Part shown: positions 1 through 12,640 of the stretch, piece after piece | Layout of the letters: the number at the start of each line of letters is the position of its first letter | Position numbering within the stretch: the stretch's first letter is position 1 | From: Lineus longissimus | Lineage: Eukaryota > Nemertea > Pilidiophora > Heteronemertea > Lineidae | DNA: 64,000 bases | Direction of reading: 5' to 3' | Assembly (NCBI RefSeq): GCF_910592395.1 | Contig: NC_088321.1 | Location: forward strand, 2,234,001-2,298,000 | Made by a program: the position numbers and the translations under genes | Notes under the pieces: generated by a model | Database searches by the model: none | Told to the model about the DNA's origin: nothing | What the model saw: only the letters and a program-made list of their open reading frames with translations

Positions 1-613
1 AACGAACATTCAGCTTCTCGAGATATTTCTGTCGACCGAATCATCGCCTGTGTTGATGTGAAGTGACGGCACATCACAGACTTCCTCTCTTTCGAGTAAA
101 AAAAAACTTTGATCAGCTGATTGTCAAGTTCGCAGCAACTTTTTACTGAGTGAAGCCAAGTTCATGGATATGGAGACATTTCATTTTATTCGACAACAGT
201 CAAGCAGCAGTCAAAGTCGTGAATCGTCAAAAAACTTTCCTGAAGTTAAAGGTCATGTTAAATCAAGAACCGAACTTGAAATAGTCGCTAGTTGACATCT
301 TTTCAGGTGGCGGTGGCTGTTCAGAGCCAAAACTTAGCTCAAATATAGGCACAACATCCAAAATAACATTTAACATGTGACTGCGTGTTTTTTAGACCAC
401 ATTCGAGAGTCGGCCAGCGGGTAATAAATGCATGTACCCTCGTAGCCCCAACTAATTGACGAATTAGAAGAAGTTTGTTTTGGCGTTGACCAGTCATACG
501 TTTCACCTTGAACAAAGGAACGCCGTGTCTCTAGGCATTGTCCGAAGTCGGCTTAGGCCTTCTGACATGTTCTGAGTGTGCGCATTTGCTGAAATTGTCT
601 ATTTTGCATTTTA
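1..613. other. no recognised feature
   Basis: Apparently single-copy within this window. No exon with convincing splice sites or long frame was seen. Confidence 0.5.
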
Positions 614-750
614 GGAACGAGTTTACAATCCCCGATCACACCCCAAAAAAAGGTCATCGGTTAACTGACGAAGCACCACTGTTCAATGGATTTATAGTTG
701 AATGCGATCAAACTGCGTCATTTCCGATCGGGGATTGTAAATTTTAACCG
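614..750. mobile_element. 137-bp dispersed element, copy 1 of 2
   Basis: Nearly identical in sequence and length to 1861-1997 in the same orientation. Inner inverted repeats TTTACAATCCCCGATC and GATCGGGGATTGTAAA mark it as a MITE-like element. Confidence 0.7.
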
Positions 751-1275
751 CATTTTATGTTGCCCACTGGCCGACGTTCGATTGTTGTGGTCTATTGTTT
801 GTGTCATCAGATTTGTTGTGGCTGTCAACAGCTTCCTCCGACTGATTCAAAGTTATCTCTTTTACATTTTAGTGTCCTGAATTTCACTGCCAGTGATTGT
901 GTAGAGCTGAAGTTGTCAATCAATGACAGGGTGTACAAAAAAAAAACGATGTTTCATTTCGTTTTTTAAATTCAATGAAATTTTATGTCGACGGCAAATT
1001 TGTTTATAAAGAAAGTGTGTTCGATCGTAGCAATTGAAACATAAAAATGAAAAGTTGTGGCTGAAAAGTTTGGAGCTGGGCAGATGATTTTAGAGCTTTT
1101 GCTCAATTATATCTCACTCAGTACTGTAGAACCATTCTGACTTGCTGTTTGTTGTCTTTTCTCAAGGGGGCTGGTGGAAACGCATTGCACAAATTTCAAA
1201 GGGGTACGCCGTGCGTGATTACTTGGTGCAGTCAAATCTTAATCATGTTCAGATGCCTGTAACCCACTTGCCTAC
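751..1275. other. no recognised feature
   Basis: AT-rich with short open frames only. Nothing supported. Confidence 0.5.
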
Positions 1276-1671
1276 CTTAAGGCCATGGGAATGATTAATC
1301 CTGTTTACCGTCCGAGAGATTTAAAAAGATGATGAGGCTTTTTTTCATTTTTCATTATTCATTATCGGTTTACAGTCGGATTTACTGGTCAAAACACGCG
1401 ATTCAGCAAGTTCCAGTAAATGGAAGTCAGGTCGGTCATCAACATGAGGCATTGTAAAAATGTCATTATTATGATGAAGAGCCTACCCTGCCAAGTTTTT
1501 ATTGTGTTTTTCAATCATTTAAGGTAAAGATGAACCACTGGAAAGATAAAAAAATGATGACAACAATAAAATAAATAGATCTTTTTTAAAATAATGAAAA
1601 TATTTCATGTTTGCTCAGAAACCATGCGGGAGGTGGACGGTAAACAGGATTAATAATTCCCATGGCCTAAG
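1276..1671. mobile_element. foldback/MITE element with ~37-bp TIRs
   Basis: The ends are inverted: CTTAAGGCCATGGGAAT on the left and ATTCCCATGGCCTAAG on the right. They continue through a shared GATTAATCCTGTTTACCGTCC-type arm with one mismatch and one indel. The interior has no coding potential. Confidence 0.75.
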
Positions 1672-1860
1672 AGAAAGACGTAACTTATTGCTTGTCGAAA
1701 AGTATCCAAGTGTCTTTGTCATTTTCTAGGCCTAAAATGTGATAAAAGACTGGTCTAAGACGTGATGACAGCAGTTGATTGGATATTTATGTTCCGGTGT
1801 CGTGTTTTAACCCGATAATTTGAAGTGTGATTTTCACCTGTGGGACTTGAAGGAAAGTTT

Positions 1861-1997
1861 GGAACGAGTTTACAATCCCCGATCACACCCCAAAAAAAGG
1901 TCATCGGTTGACTAACCAAGCACCACTGTTCAATGGATTTATAGTTGAATGCGATCAAACTACGTCATTTCCGATCGGGGATTGTAAATTTTAACCG
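1861..1997. mobile_element. 137-bp dispersed element, copy 2 of 2
   Basis: Direct repeat of 614-750 with a handful of substitutions; same TIR-like ends. Confidence 0.7.
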
Positions 1998-2086
1998 AAA
2001 GTTTTAAAGCTTTCTTCGTTCCGTCATGTTTAAAGGGTTTATAAAGCGATGAGTCGAGTACATCTGTTTTTTCCCATTGAAAGCTA

Positions 2087-2407
2087 TTAACCCTTACGGA
2101 CCTGGGGGTAGTGTGGGAAAAAAATTTGAAGGAATTCTCCCAGATTTGGACAGAAATAATACTGTACACTGGTCACACGTAATCAAATTTTGCCATTTGG
2201 CATTTGATGAAAAATTCGAATCCGTCAGATATTTTGTCTGAAGTTTTGATCGAATTTTGTCATTTTGCACTCGATGGAAATTTCGGATCAGTCAGATTTC
2301 TTCCTTGAGACTGGTTGAGAAATTTCTCGTAATTTTTTTTACCACTTTTATTCAGCAATCGCCTATTTTTAAAGTCAGTTTGTGGCCCCCAGTTCCCATA
2401 GGGTTAA
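2087..2407. mobile_element. TTAA-flanked piggyBac-like MITE (313-bp core)
   Basis: TTAA stands at both ends. Imperfect TIRs are CCCTTACGGACCTGGGGG and, reverse-complemented, CCCTATGGGAACTGGGGG. TTAA duplication plus CCCT termini is the piggyBac pattern. No transposase. Confidence 0.7.
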
Positions 2408-2660
2408 CCAAATAGACCGGATTATGTAACACTCTGAAATGATAATTTGACTTAATAATATGGTGTGGAATCATTCCGAGAAAGTTTGTAAACAGAAATT
2501 TTGATTAAAAGCAGACTTGATGTTTTGTACAAATTTTTTTTGAAGTTCTTGATTTGGCTAAGAAATTCATTATTTGGTTTGTCCACAATTAATATCCGCA
2601 TTTCTGTGACCTGTTTGTGATGACTAACTTTTGAAAAAGTTAATGTTCGGCAGTTTTGAA
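2408..2660. other. no recognised feature
   Basis: AT-rich intergenic-type sequence. Confidence 0.4.
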
Positions 2661-2662
2661 AT

Positions 2663-2824
2663 ACACTAGAAGCTCTCTATTAAGGACACCTCGGGACTGA
2701 CAAATGCTGTCCTTAGTAGGGAGGTGTCCTGATTAGAGAGGTCAAGTTGAATGGAAAGAAGCAGTTTGGGACCAGGACTAGTGTCCTTAATAGAGAGGTG
2801 TCCGCTATGGGAGGGTTCACTGTA
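2663..2824. mobile_element. pogo-like MITE, degenerate copy
   Basis: Member of the family whose ends are CAGTRGAACCTCYCTTAG and its inverse, with inner CCTCTCTATTAAGGACA motifs and the core TTTGGGACCAA. It abuts the next copy tail to head. Confidence 0.75.
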
Positions 2825-3006
2825 CAGTAGAACCTCTTTATTAAGGACACCCTCGGGACTGACAAGTTCTGTCCTTAATAGAGAGATGTTCTGATTAGAG
2901 AGGTCGAATTGGATGGAAACAACCAATTTGGGACCAAAACTAGTGTCCTTAATAGAGAGGTTGTCCTTAATATAGAGGTGTCCACAAACAGAGGTTCCAC
3001 TGTACT
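2825..3006. mobile_element. pogo-like MITE
   Basis: Starts TACAGTAGAACCTC and ends GGTTCCACTGTA, so TA flanks both ends. Confidence 0.85.
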
Positions 3007-3117
3007 TGCATGACTACCCAAAACTTCTTGGGTTGGGAAAAATATGTCTGTTGAACAAGTCAGGTGTTTAGAAAATGCTGATAATTGTGGATGAACCATT
3101 TAAAACAAGGAACAGAG

Positions 3118-4150
3118 TTGAGATGTTGAGAGAGATAGATTAAGGCGGTCGAGTCCCACTACTTGTCCCAACACCAGTTCAACTCCTTCACGGACTTCCC
3201 CAGGTCTCTGTCACACACTGGTACTCAGCAAGTAGGGTAGGATATGATGCGTCTTCATGTAGCAAGCAACGGGAGGAAGACCGTGTACTGTGTCCCTGAC
3301 CAACTGTTGAGAGAGATGGATCAAGGCGGTTGAGTCCCACTACTTGTCCCAACACCAGTTCAACTCCTTCACGGACTTCCCCAGGTCTCTGTCACACACT
3401 GGTACTCGGCAAATAGGATATGATGCGACTTCATGTAGCAAGCAACGGGAGGAAGACCGTGTACTGTGTCCCTGACCAACTGTTGAGAGAGATGGATCAA
3501 GGCGGTTGAGTCCCACTTCTTGTCCCAACACCAGTTCAACTCCTTCACGGACTTCCCCAGGTCTCTGTCACACACTGGTACTCGGCAAATAGGATATGAT
3601 GCGACTTCATGTAGCAAGCAACGGGAGGAAGACCGTGTACTGTGTCCCTGACCAACTGTTGAGAGAGATGGATCAAGGCGGTTGAGTACCAGTTCAACTA
3701 CTTCACGGACTTCCCCAGGTCTCTGTCACACACTGGTACTCAGCAAGTAGGATATGATGCGTCTTCATGTAGCAAGCAACGGGAGGAAGACCGTGTACTG
3801 TGTCCCTGACCAACTGTTGAGAGAGATGGATCAAGGCGGTTGAGTACCAGTTCAACTACTTCACGGACTTCCCCAGGTCTCTGTCACACACTGGTACTCA
3901 GCAAGTAGGATATGATGCGTCTTCATGTAGCAAGCAACGGGAGGAAGACCGTGTACTGTGTCCCTGACCAACTGTTGAGAGAGATGGATCAAGGCGGTTG
4001 AGTCCCACTTCTTGTCCCAACACCAGTTCAATACCTTGACGAACTTCCCCAGGTCTCTGTCACACACTGGTACTCAGCAAACAGGATATGATGCGTCTTC
4101 ATGTAGCAAGCAACGGGAGGAAGACTGAGTACTGTGTCCCTGTACAACTG
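3118..4150. repeat. tandem array, ~177-bp and ~157-bp units, 6 copies
   Basis: The marker GTTGAGAGAGATGG recurs near 3124, 3305, 3482, 3658, 3815 and 3973. Spacings are about 181, 177, 176, 157 and 158. The short form lacks about 19 bp between GGTTGAGT and CCAGTTCAAC, so two monomer types coexist. Not coding. Confidence 0.95.
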
Positions 4151-4172
4151 AAAGGTCTATCCCCCCCTCCAG

Positions 4173-4440
4173 GGGCGGATCCAGGATATTTCGAAAGGAG
4201 GGGCGCACTTTGAGGGCGAAACCCGAATTGCGAGCGCCACAGGCACGAAGCGACAATGGGGGGTCTGGGGGGGGGGGCTCCCCCCCAAATTTTTTGAAGA
4301 TAAGACTCCATACGTATATGCGATTTCCTGGCATCTGATCTTCAAATATTAAGCACCACTTTAATTTGGGCTACAATTTTTTTACACCGTGCTGGAATTA
4401 GGGGGGGCGTGCGCCGGGTCCCCCTTGGATCCGCGCCTGC
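4173..4440. mobile_element. hAT-like MITE
   Basis: TIR-like ends are CAGGGGCGGATCCAGG and CTTGGATCCGCGCCTG. CAGG..GCGGATCCA ends are typical of animal hAT MITEs. An 8-bp duplication was not confirmed because both flanks are C/T-rich. The interior contains G and C homopolymer runs. Confidence 0.65.
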
Positions 4441-4572
4441 CCTCCCCCCTGATTTGAGCAGCCCCAAAAGTGCATTCCCCTCATGAAAGGCCCATCTGAG
4501 CATAGTCTGATTTATGGAAAGGCAACAAATTGTCTTCATCATTGCTTCCGTTTTTTCAATAATTTCAATAAC

Positions 4573-4759
4573 TGTGTAACCTCTCGATATATCAGACACC
4601 CTCAGAACTGACTTGTGACGCACTGTCCTAAATTGAGAGGTGTCCTGATTACAGAGGTCTAATTGAATGGAAATTATTAACTGGGGATCAAATGCAGTGT
4701 CCTTGTTATAGAGAGGGTGTCCTTAACGGAGAGGTGTCCGCTATGAGATGTTCTATTGT
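4573..4759. mobile_element. pogo-like MITE, degenerate
   Basis: Family core with diverged ends (GTAACCTCTCGATATATCAG at left, TGTTCTATTGTA at right). Confidence 0.65.
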
Positions 4760-4917
4760 AGGCCCAAATTGGTCTTTGAGGACAAAGTCACAACCAGAAA
4801 GCAGGGATAGGTTCACTTGCTTTACACCTTCAGCATCTTCTACTTGCTGAAATTTTGCTCGGCTCAAACTTTCATTAGTCTTAATAGAAGAGATAACAGA
4901 AAGAACTTGAGGAACAG

Positions 4918-5275
4918 GTACAGTGGAACCCCCCTTAGCGGACACCTCTCTATTAAGGACAACCTCTCTATTAACGACAACCTCTCTATTAAGGACAACC
5001 TCTCTATTAAGGACAACCTATCTATTAAGGACAACCTCTCTATTAAGGACAACCTCTCTATTAAGGACAAGCTCTCTATTAACGACAACCTCTCTATTAA
5101 GGACAACCTATCTATTAAAGACAACCTATCTATTAATACTATCAATTAGGACACTAGCTTTGGTCCCAAATTGGTTGTTTCCATCAAGTTTGACCTCTCT
5201 AATCAGGACACTTCTCCAGTAGGGACATCACATGTGTCAGTCCCAAGGGTGTCCTTAATAGAGAGGTTCTACTGT
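4918..5275. mobile_element. pogo-like MITE with 18-bp internal expansion
   Basis: A normal left end (TACAGTGGAACC) is followed by about 11 tandem copies of an 18-bp unit CTCTCTATTAAGGACAAC (4946-5145), then the usual core and right end. The period divides by three, so several frames stay open; they are not genes. Confidence 0.9.
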
Positions 5276-5373
5276 GTATCTCATTTGCCTTAGGAACAAG
5301 GAGGTCATCACTGCGGTCAAATTGACCACGGTGTCCTACCTGCCACATAACCTGTTCGCATCCAAAATGGACA

Positions 5374-5497
5374 ATTGGGTGATATGAATAAAGACTAGCA
5401 AATGCTTTTATCTAAAACTCCATGTACATTTACACTAGGCCTTTCTGTACAAAATTGAAGTAAAAGCATTTGCTAGTCTTTATTCATATCACCCAAT
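5374..5497. mobile_element. 124-bp foldback MITE (GGGTGATATGAATAAAG family)
   Basis: The termini ATTGGGTGATATGAATAAAG and its inverse form arms of about 37 bp. Other copies lie at 28703-28825 and 47484-47724. Confidence 0.85.
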
Positions 5498-6034
5498 GTC
5501 CTTGGCAGCCTCAAGCTGGATGTGACAAAATTAGTATCGTTGAATTGATATGACTGTGTCTTTACATTTTCTTTTAATGGGGTGTGACATTGTCCTGGAC
5601 GACAAGCAGTATTGAGCTGGACGTACCCCTGCCGAGCACCCTCAAGACTCGCTCTGTGCTTGTGACATCGTCCCAAGGATCGATCTGCATTGTGACAGTT
5701 GTACGTTGACATCACACTAGTCGTAGAACAAACCTAAATATAACCACAACGAATAAAACAACACGTGACCAAACAGTGTTTTGTACGCTGCTGGTTTTTT
5801 GTGGCCCTAACGGCTTCCTCAAGCCGTGTGATATGAACAACTGTTGTGACAATTGTCCTTGGTCTTTGCCTATGGCTATGATTTGAATCCACTTTATTCA
5901 TGGAGCTAAGTACATGTACATGTTTAGTAATATTTTGGGTATAATCATTATGAAGTGGCTTACCCCATATGTGGTGTTCCTTTTTTCACACTTTTAGTGA
6001 ATGTTTAGCCATCATTGCGTCTTTATCTTGGCTG
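5498..6034. other. no recognised feature
   Basis: Short frames only; no splice-supported exon. Confidence 0.45.
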
Positions 6035-9000
6035 TATTCCACCCTGGCCTTGGAGTGTCTAGCCCTATCGCTTTCCACCCTGGCCGAGGCATGACACTGG
6101 CAATGGAGCACCCTAGGGAAGCTCCATCCTCCTGGCTGCTTGAGGTATGGTGATCTGTCCTGTCTTGGCGTCTTGTGGTGAATGGAACTGGGACAATGGA
6201 GTGTCTAGCCCTATCACTTTCCACCCTGGCAGAGACATGACACTAGCAATGGAGCACCCTAGGGAAGCTCCATCCTCCTGGCTGCTTGAGGTATGGTGAT
6301 CTGTCCTGTCTTGGCGTCTTGTGGTGAATGGAACTGGGACAATGGAGTGTCTAGCCCTATCACTTTCCACCCTGGCAGAGACATGACACTAGCAATGGAG
6401 CACCCTAGGGAAGCTCCATCCTCCTGGCTGCTTGAGGTATGGTGATCTGTCCTGTCTTGGCGTCTTGTGGTGAATGGAACTGGGACAATGGAGTGTCTAG
6501 CCCTATCACTTTCCACCCTGGCCGAGGTATGACACTAGCAATGGAGCACCCTAGGGAAGCTCCATCCTCCTGGCTGCTTGAGGTATGGTGATCTGTCCTG
6601 TCTTGGCGTCTTGTGGTGAATGGAACTGGGACAATGGAGTGTCTAGCCCTGTCGCTTTCCACCCTGGCAGAGGCATGACACTAGCAATGGAGCACCCTAG
6701 GGAAGCTCCATCCTCCTGGCTGCTTGAGGTATGGTGATCTGTCCTGTCTTGGCGTCTTGTGGCGAATGGGGCTCAAGTTGGACAATGGAGTGTCTAGCCC
6801 TATCACTTTCCACCCTGGCCGAGGTATGACACTGGCAATGGAGCACCCTAGGGAAGCTCCATCCTCCTGGCTGCTTGAGGTATGGTGATCTGTCCTGTCT
6901 TGGCATCTTGTGGCGAATGGGGCTGGGACAATGGAGTGTCTAGCCCTGTCGCTTTCCACCTCGGCCGAGGCATGACACTAGCAATGGAGCACCCTAGGGA
7001 AGCACCATCCTCCTGGCTGCTTGAGGTATGGTGATCTGTCCTGTCTTGGCGTCTTGTGGCGAATGGGGCAGGGACAATGGAGTGTCTAGCCCTGTCGCTT
7101 TCCACCCCGGCAGAGGCATGACACTGACAATGGAGCACCCTAGGGAAGCTCCATCCTCCTGGCTGCTTGAGGTATGGTGATCTGTCCTGTCTTGGCATCT
7201 TGTGGCGAATGGGGCTTGGACAATGGAGTGTCTAGCCCTATCGCTTTCCACCCTGGCCGAGGTATGACACTGACAATGGAGCACCCTAGGGAAGCTCCAT
7301 CCCCCTGGCTGCTTGAGGTATGGTGATCTGTCCTGTCTTGGCATCTTGTGGCGAATGGGGCTTGGACAATGGAGTGCCTAGCCCTATCGCTTTCCACCCT
7401 GGCCGAGGTATGACACTGACAATGGAGCACCCTAGGGAAGCACCATCCTCCTGGCTGCTTGAGGTATGGTGATCTGTCCTGTCTTGGCGTCTTGTGGCGA
7501 ATGGGGCTCAAGTTGGACAATGGAGTGTCTAGCCCTATCACTTTCCACCCTGGCCGAGGTATGACACTGACAATGGAGCACCCTAGGGAAGCTCCATCCT
7601 CCTGGCTGCTTGAGGTATGGTGATCTGTCCTGTCTTTGCGTCTTGTGGCGAATGGGGCTGGGACAATGGAGTGTCTAGCCCTGTCGCTTTCCACCTCGGC
7701 AGAGGCATGACACTAGCAATGGAGCGCCCTAGGGATGCTCCATCCTCCTGGCTGCTTGAGGTATGGTGATCTGTCCTGTCTTGGCATCTTGTGGCGAAAG
7801 GGGCTTGGACAATGGAGTGTCTAGCCCTATCGCTTTCCACCCTGGCCGAGGTATGACACTGACAATGGAGCACCCTAGGGAAGCTCCATCCCCCTGGCTG
7901 CTTGAGGTATGGTGATCTGTCCTGTCTTGGCATCTTGTGGCGAATGGGGCTTGGACAATGGAGTGCCTAGCCCTATCGCTTTCCACCCTGGCCGAGGTAT
8001 GACACTGACAATGGAGCACCCTAGGGAAGCACCATCCTCCTGGCTGCTTGAGGTATGGTGATCTGTCCTGTCTTGGCGTCTTGTGGCGAATGGGGCTCAA
8101 GTTGGACAATGGAGTGTCTAGCCCTATCACTTTCCACCCTGGCCGAGGTATGACACTGACAATGGAGCACCCTAGGGAAGCTCCATCCTCCTGGCTGCTT
8201 GAGGTATGGTGATCTGTCCTGTCTTTGCGTCTTGTGGCGAATGGGGCTGGGACAATGGAGTGTCTAGCCCTGTCGCTTTCCACCTCGGCAGAGGCATGAC
8301 ACTAGCAATGGAGCGCCCTAGGGATGCTCCATCCTCCTGGCTGCTTGAGGTATGGTGATCTGTCCTGTCTTGGCGTCTTGTGGCGAATGGGGCTTGGACA
8401 ATTGAGTGTCTAGCCCTGTCGCTTTCCACCCTGGCCGAGGTATGACACTGACAATGGAGCACCCTAGGGAAGCTCCATCCCCCTGGCTGCTTGAGGTATG
8501 GTGATCTGTCCTGTCTTGGCGTCTTGTGGCGAATGGGGCTGAGACAATGAAGTGTCTAGCCCTATCGCTGTCCACCCTGGCCGAGGTATGACACTGACAA
8601 TGGAGCACCCTAGAGAAGCTCCATCCTCCTGGCTGCTTGAGGTATGGTGATCTGTCCTGTCTTGGCGTCTTGTGGTGAATGGGGCTGGGACAATGGAGTG
8701 TCTAGCCCTATCGCTGTCCACCCTGGCCGAGGTATGACACTGACAATGGAGCGCCCTAGGGAAGCACCATCCTCCTGGCTGCTTGAGGTATGGTGATCTG
8801 TCCTGTCTTGGCGTCTTGTGGCGAATGGGGCTGGGACAATGGAGTGTCTAGCCCTGTCGCTTTCCACCCTGGCAGAGGCATGACACTGACAATGGAGCAC
8901 CCTAGGGAAGCACCATCCTCCTGGCTGCTTGAGGTATGGTAATCTGTCCTGTCTTGGCGTCTTGTGGCGAATGGGGCTTGGACAATGGAGTGTCTAGCCC

Positions 9001-10352
9001 TGTCGCTTTCCACCCTGGCCGAGGTATGACACTGACAATGGAGAACCCTAGGGAAGCTCCATCCCCCTGGCTGCTTGAGGTATGGTGATCTGTCCTGTCT
9101 TGGCGTCTTGTGGCGAATGGGGCTGAGACAATGAAGTGTCTAGCCCTATCGCTGTCCACCCTGGCCGAGGTATGACACTGACAATGGAGCACCCTAGAGA
9201 AGCTCCATCCTCCTGGCTGCTTGAGGTATGGTGATCTGTCCTGTCTTGGCGTCTTGTGGTGAATGGGGCTGGGACAATGGAGTGTCTAGCCCTATCGCTG
9301 TCCACCCTGGCCGAGGTATGACACTGACAATGGAGCGCCCTAGGGAAGCACCATCCTCCTGGCTGCTTGAGGTATGGTGATCTGTCCTGTCTTGGCGTCT
9401 TGTGGCGAATGGGGCTGGGACAATGGAGTGTCTAGCCCTGTCGCTTTCCACCCTGGCAGAGGCATGACACTGACAATGGAGCACCCTAGGGAAGCTCCAT
9501 CCTCCTGGCTGCTTGAGGTATGGTGATCTGTCCTGTCTTGGCGTCTTGTGGCGAATGGGGCTTGGACAATGGAGTGTCTAGCCCTATCGCTTTCCACCCT
9601 GGCCGAGGCATGACACTGACAATGGAGCACCCTAGGGAAGCTCCATCCTCCTGGCTGCTTGAGGTATGGTGATCTGTCCTGTCTTGGCGTCTTGTGGCGA
9701 ATGGGGCTTGGACAATGGAGTCTAGCCCTATCGCTTTCCACCCAGGCCCAGGCATGACACTGGCAATGGAGCACCCTAGGGAAGCTCCATCCTCCTGGCT
9801 GCTTGAGGTATGGTGATCTGTCCTGTCTTGGCGTCTTGTGGCGAATGGGGCTGGGACAATGGAGTGTCTAGCCCTATCGCTTTCCACCCAGGCCCAGGCA
9901 TGACACTGGCAATGGAGCGCCCTAGGGATGCTCCATCCTCCTGGCTGCTTGAGGTATGGTGATCTGTCTTGTCTTGGCGTCTTGTGGCGAATGGGGCTGG
10001 GACAATGGAGTCTAGCCCTATCGCTTTCCACCCCGGCAGAGGCATGACACTGGCAGTGGAGCACCCTAGGGAAGCTCCATCCTCCTGGCTGCTTGAGGTA
10101 TGGTGATCTGTCCTGTCTTGGCGTCTTGTGGCGAATGGGGCTGGGACAATGGAGTGTCTAGCCCTATCGCTTTCCACCCTGGCCGAGGTATGACACTGAC
10201 AATGGAGCACCCTAGGGAAGCTCCATCCTCCTGGCTGCTTGAGGTATGGTGATCTGTCCTGTCTTGGCGTCTTGTGGCGAATGGGGCTGGGACAATGGAG
10301 TGTCTAGCCCTATCGCTTTCCACCCTGGCCGAGGTATGACACTGACAATGGA
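6035..10352. repeat. 146-bp satellite, ~29 units, with 4-mer higher-order repeat
   Basis: The monomer carries GGAGCACCCTAGGGAAGC and GGCGTCTTGTGG and recurs every 146 bp. A block near 7140-7694 reappears at 7729-8283 (shift 589), and 8318-9305 repeats internally with shift 584, that is four monomers (the former with a 5-bp insertion). Minus-strand frames are long only because the monomer is stop-poor. Confidence 0.97.
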
Positions 10353-10690
10353 GGGTTTAATGAAAGCGCTGTCCTCCTGGCCTGCTTTAGGAATGCTGAT
10401 GCGTACTGTCTTGTGGTGAATGTGGTTTGGACATCGGAGTGTTGTTGCAAATGGGGCTGTTTCAGAGCTGTTGATAGATGTGACCCATCTTGGCGCCTTG
10501 AGGCAAATGAGACTTGGACAATGGAGTCACAAGCCGTGTTGTTCCACCCTGGCATACGTATGACACTGGCAATGGCACGCCCAATAGGAGCTCCATCCTC
10601 CTGGCCTGTTCGAGGTATGTTGATGTGTCCTGCTATGATGTCTGGTTGTGAAATTGGACTTCCACAATGGAGTATTCAGCCTTGTAACTT
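10353..10690. repeat. diverged transition between the 146-bp and 59-bp arrays
   Basis: Contains scrambled pieces of the 146-bp monomer (CTTGTGGTGAATG, ACAATGGAGT, TGACACTGGCAATGG), with insertions and deletions. Confidence 0.7.
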
Positions 10691-11605
10691 TGTCCAGCCT
10701 TGTCTATGCGTCCTGTCTTGTGGTGATTCGGGCTAGAATTAATAGGTTTCCAGCCTTGTAGATTTGTCCAGCCGTGTCGATGTGTCCTGTCTTGTAGTGA
10801 CTGGGGCTTGGACAATGTAGCTTTGTCCAGCTGTGGCGATGTGTTCTGTCTTGTAGTGACTGAGGCTTGGACAATGTAGCTTTGTCCAGCCCTGGCGATG
10901 TGTCCCGTCTTGTAGTGACTGGGGCTTGGACAATGTAGCTTTGTCCAGCCCTGGCGATGTGTCCTGTCTTGTAGTGACTGGGGCTTGGACAATGTAGTTT
11001 TGTCCAGCCCTGGCGATGTGTCCTGTCTTGTAGTGACTGGGGCTTGGACAATGTAGCTTTGTCCAGCACTGGCGATGTGTCCTGTCTTGTAGTGACTGGG
11101 GCTTGGACAATGTAGCTTTGTCCAGCCCTGGCCATGTGTCCTGTCTTGTAGTGACTGGGGCTTGGACAATGTAGCTTTGTCCAGCCCTGGTTATGTTCCG
11201 TCTTGTAGTGACTGGGGCTTGGGCAATGTAGCTTTGTCCAGCCCTGGCGATGTGCCCTGTCTTGTAGTGACTGGGGCTTGGACAATGTAGCTTTGTCCAG
11301 CCCTGGTGATGTGTCCTGTCTTGTAGTGACTGGGGCTTGGACAATGTAGCTTTGTCCAGCCCTGGCGATGTGCCCCGTCTTGTAGTGACTGGGGCTTGGA
11401 CAATGTAGCTTTGTCCAGCCCTGGCGATGTGTCCTGTCTTGTAGTGACTGGGGCTTGGACAATGTAGCTTTGTCCAGCCCTGGTGATGTTCCGTCTTGTA
11501 GTGACTGGGGCTTGGACAATGTAGCTTTGTCCAGCCCTGGCGATGTTCTGTCTTGTAGTGACTCGGGCTTGGACAATGGAGTGTTCAGCCTTTCAGCTTC
11601 CCACT
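10691..11605. repeat. 59-bp tandem array, ~15 units
   Basis: The unit includes GGGGCTTGGACAATGTAGC, TTTGTCCAGCCCTGGCGATG and TGTCCTGTCTTGTAGTGACT. It aligns to the 146-bp monomer if about 87 bp is deleted, so it is probably a derivative. Confidence 0.95.
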
Positions 11606-11807
11606 TGGCCCATAAATGGAACATTGATGATTAATCCCCGTCATCGATCCATGCTTGGGCACCTTTGCCTTTATACAATAGTTCAGAACAATGGACTTGA
11701 CACGGCAACATCAACCAAAGAGAAAATCATCACTCCGTCTCAGATCAAATCCTTAGCCTCTCTAATGCATGATTGTCGAGGGTTTTCTGCTCAATGACTC
11801 TAATAAC

Positions 11808-12250
11808 CACCGGTTGTTCAAAACATATTTTGTCACTAACGCTGGTGTAAACTTAAGGTGGTGTTAAGTCTAGGGGCTTAACTTAAGGAGATAACACTAG
11901 GGTAAGTTAACACCAGTGTGGTTATAAGTCTAAGGGCCTAACTTAAGGAGATAACACTTAGTTAAGTTAACACCAGTATGGTTATAAGTCTAAGGGCCTA
12001 ACTTAAGGAGATAACACTTAGTTAAGTTAACGCCAGCGTGGTGTTAAGTCTAAGGGCTTAACTTAAGGAGATAACACTTAGTTAAGTTAACGCCAGCATG
12101 GTGTTAAGTCTAAGGGCTTAACTTAAGGAGATAGCACCAACTTAAGTTAACGCCAGCGTGGTGTTATGTCTAAGGGCTTAACTTAAGGAGATAACACCAA
12201 CTTAAGTTAACGCCAGCGTTAGTGAAAAAACTTGTTTTGAAAAACCGGCC
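11808..12250. mobile_element. TIR element whose interior is a 60-bp tandem array
   Basis: Left arm CCGGTTGTTCAAAACA with TCACTAACGCTGG, then AAACTTAAG. Right arm CTTAAGTTAACGCCAGCG, TTAGTGAAAA, TGTTTTGAAAAACCGG, inverted. Between them about 6 copies of a 60-bp unit (GGGCTTAACTTAAGGAGATA). Target duplication not resolved. Confidence 0.75.
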
Positions 12251-12640
12251 CATGATGACAAAACTGAAATGAGAGGACAACTAATTGTTTACTTTTCGAC
12301 ATGACTTTTTATAAAAGTATGCAATAAACAAGTCGACACCATAATACATCCCCGTCTAGTTCACTCGGCCAGTGATTGTTCTTCATAGTTTGGTCTGCGA
12401 TAAACTAAAGTGCGATTTAAATTGCATGCAATGATAATTGCTCATTTGCATTTGCCAAAATCAAAACCAGCGAATACCAGTTTTACATGCAGGCAAGAGA
12501 TCATTTTGTCGCGGAGAGCAGCATTTCAGACCAGTTTCCCAACTTGCTGAGATCAGGCATTCCAGCTCACACTTATTGATGGTTTGGCTGATTTGATTGT
12601 GATACACACATTCTCCCAGGGTAGGTCAGCTCAGTTAGTT
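12251..12640. other. no recognised feature
   Basis: Nothing supported between the TIR element and the 39-bp array. Confidence 0.4.

Noticed and set aside
4817-5149. Frames with [12 protein letters not shown] or [11 protein letters not shown] repeats (also at 17094, 39494 and 60234)
   Set aside because: Translations of the 18-bp expansion in the pogo-like MITE.
6035-10352. Many minus-strand frames of 85-192 codons with similar proteins (ESDRARHSIV...)
   Set aside because: They are translations of the 146-bp monomer. The period is not a multiple of three, frames shift every unit, and there are no splice or start signals.
10633-11624. Minus-strand frame of ~306 codons (LDKATLSKPQSLQDRT repeats)
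   Set aside because: Translation of the 59-bp array in cycling frames; no non-repeat coding sequence.
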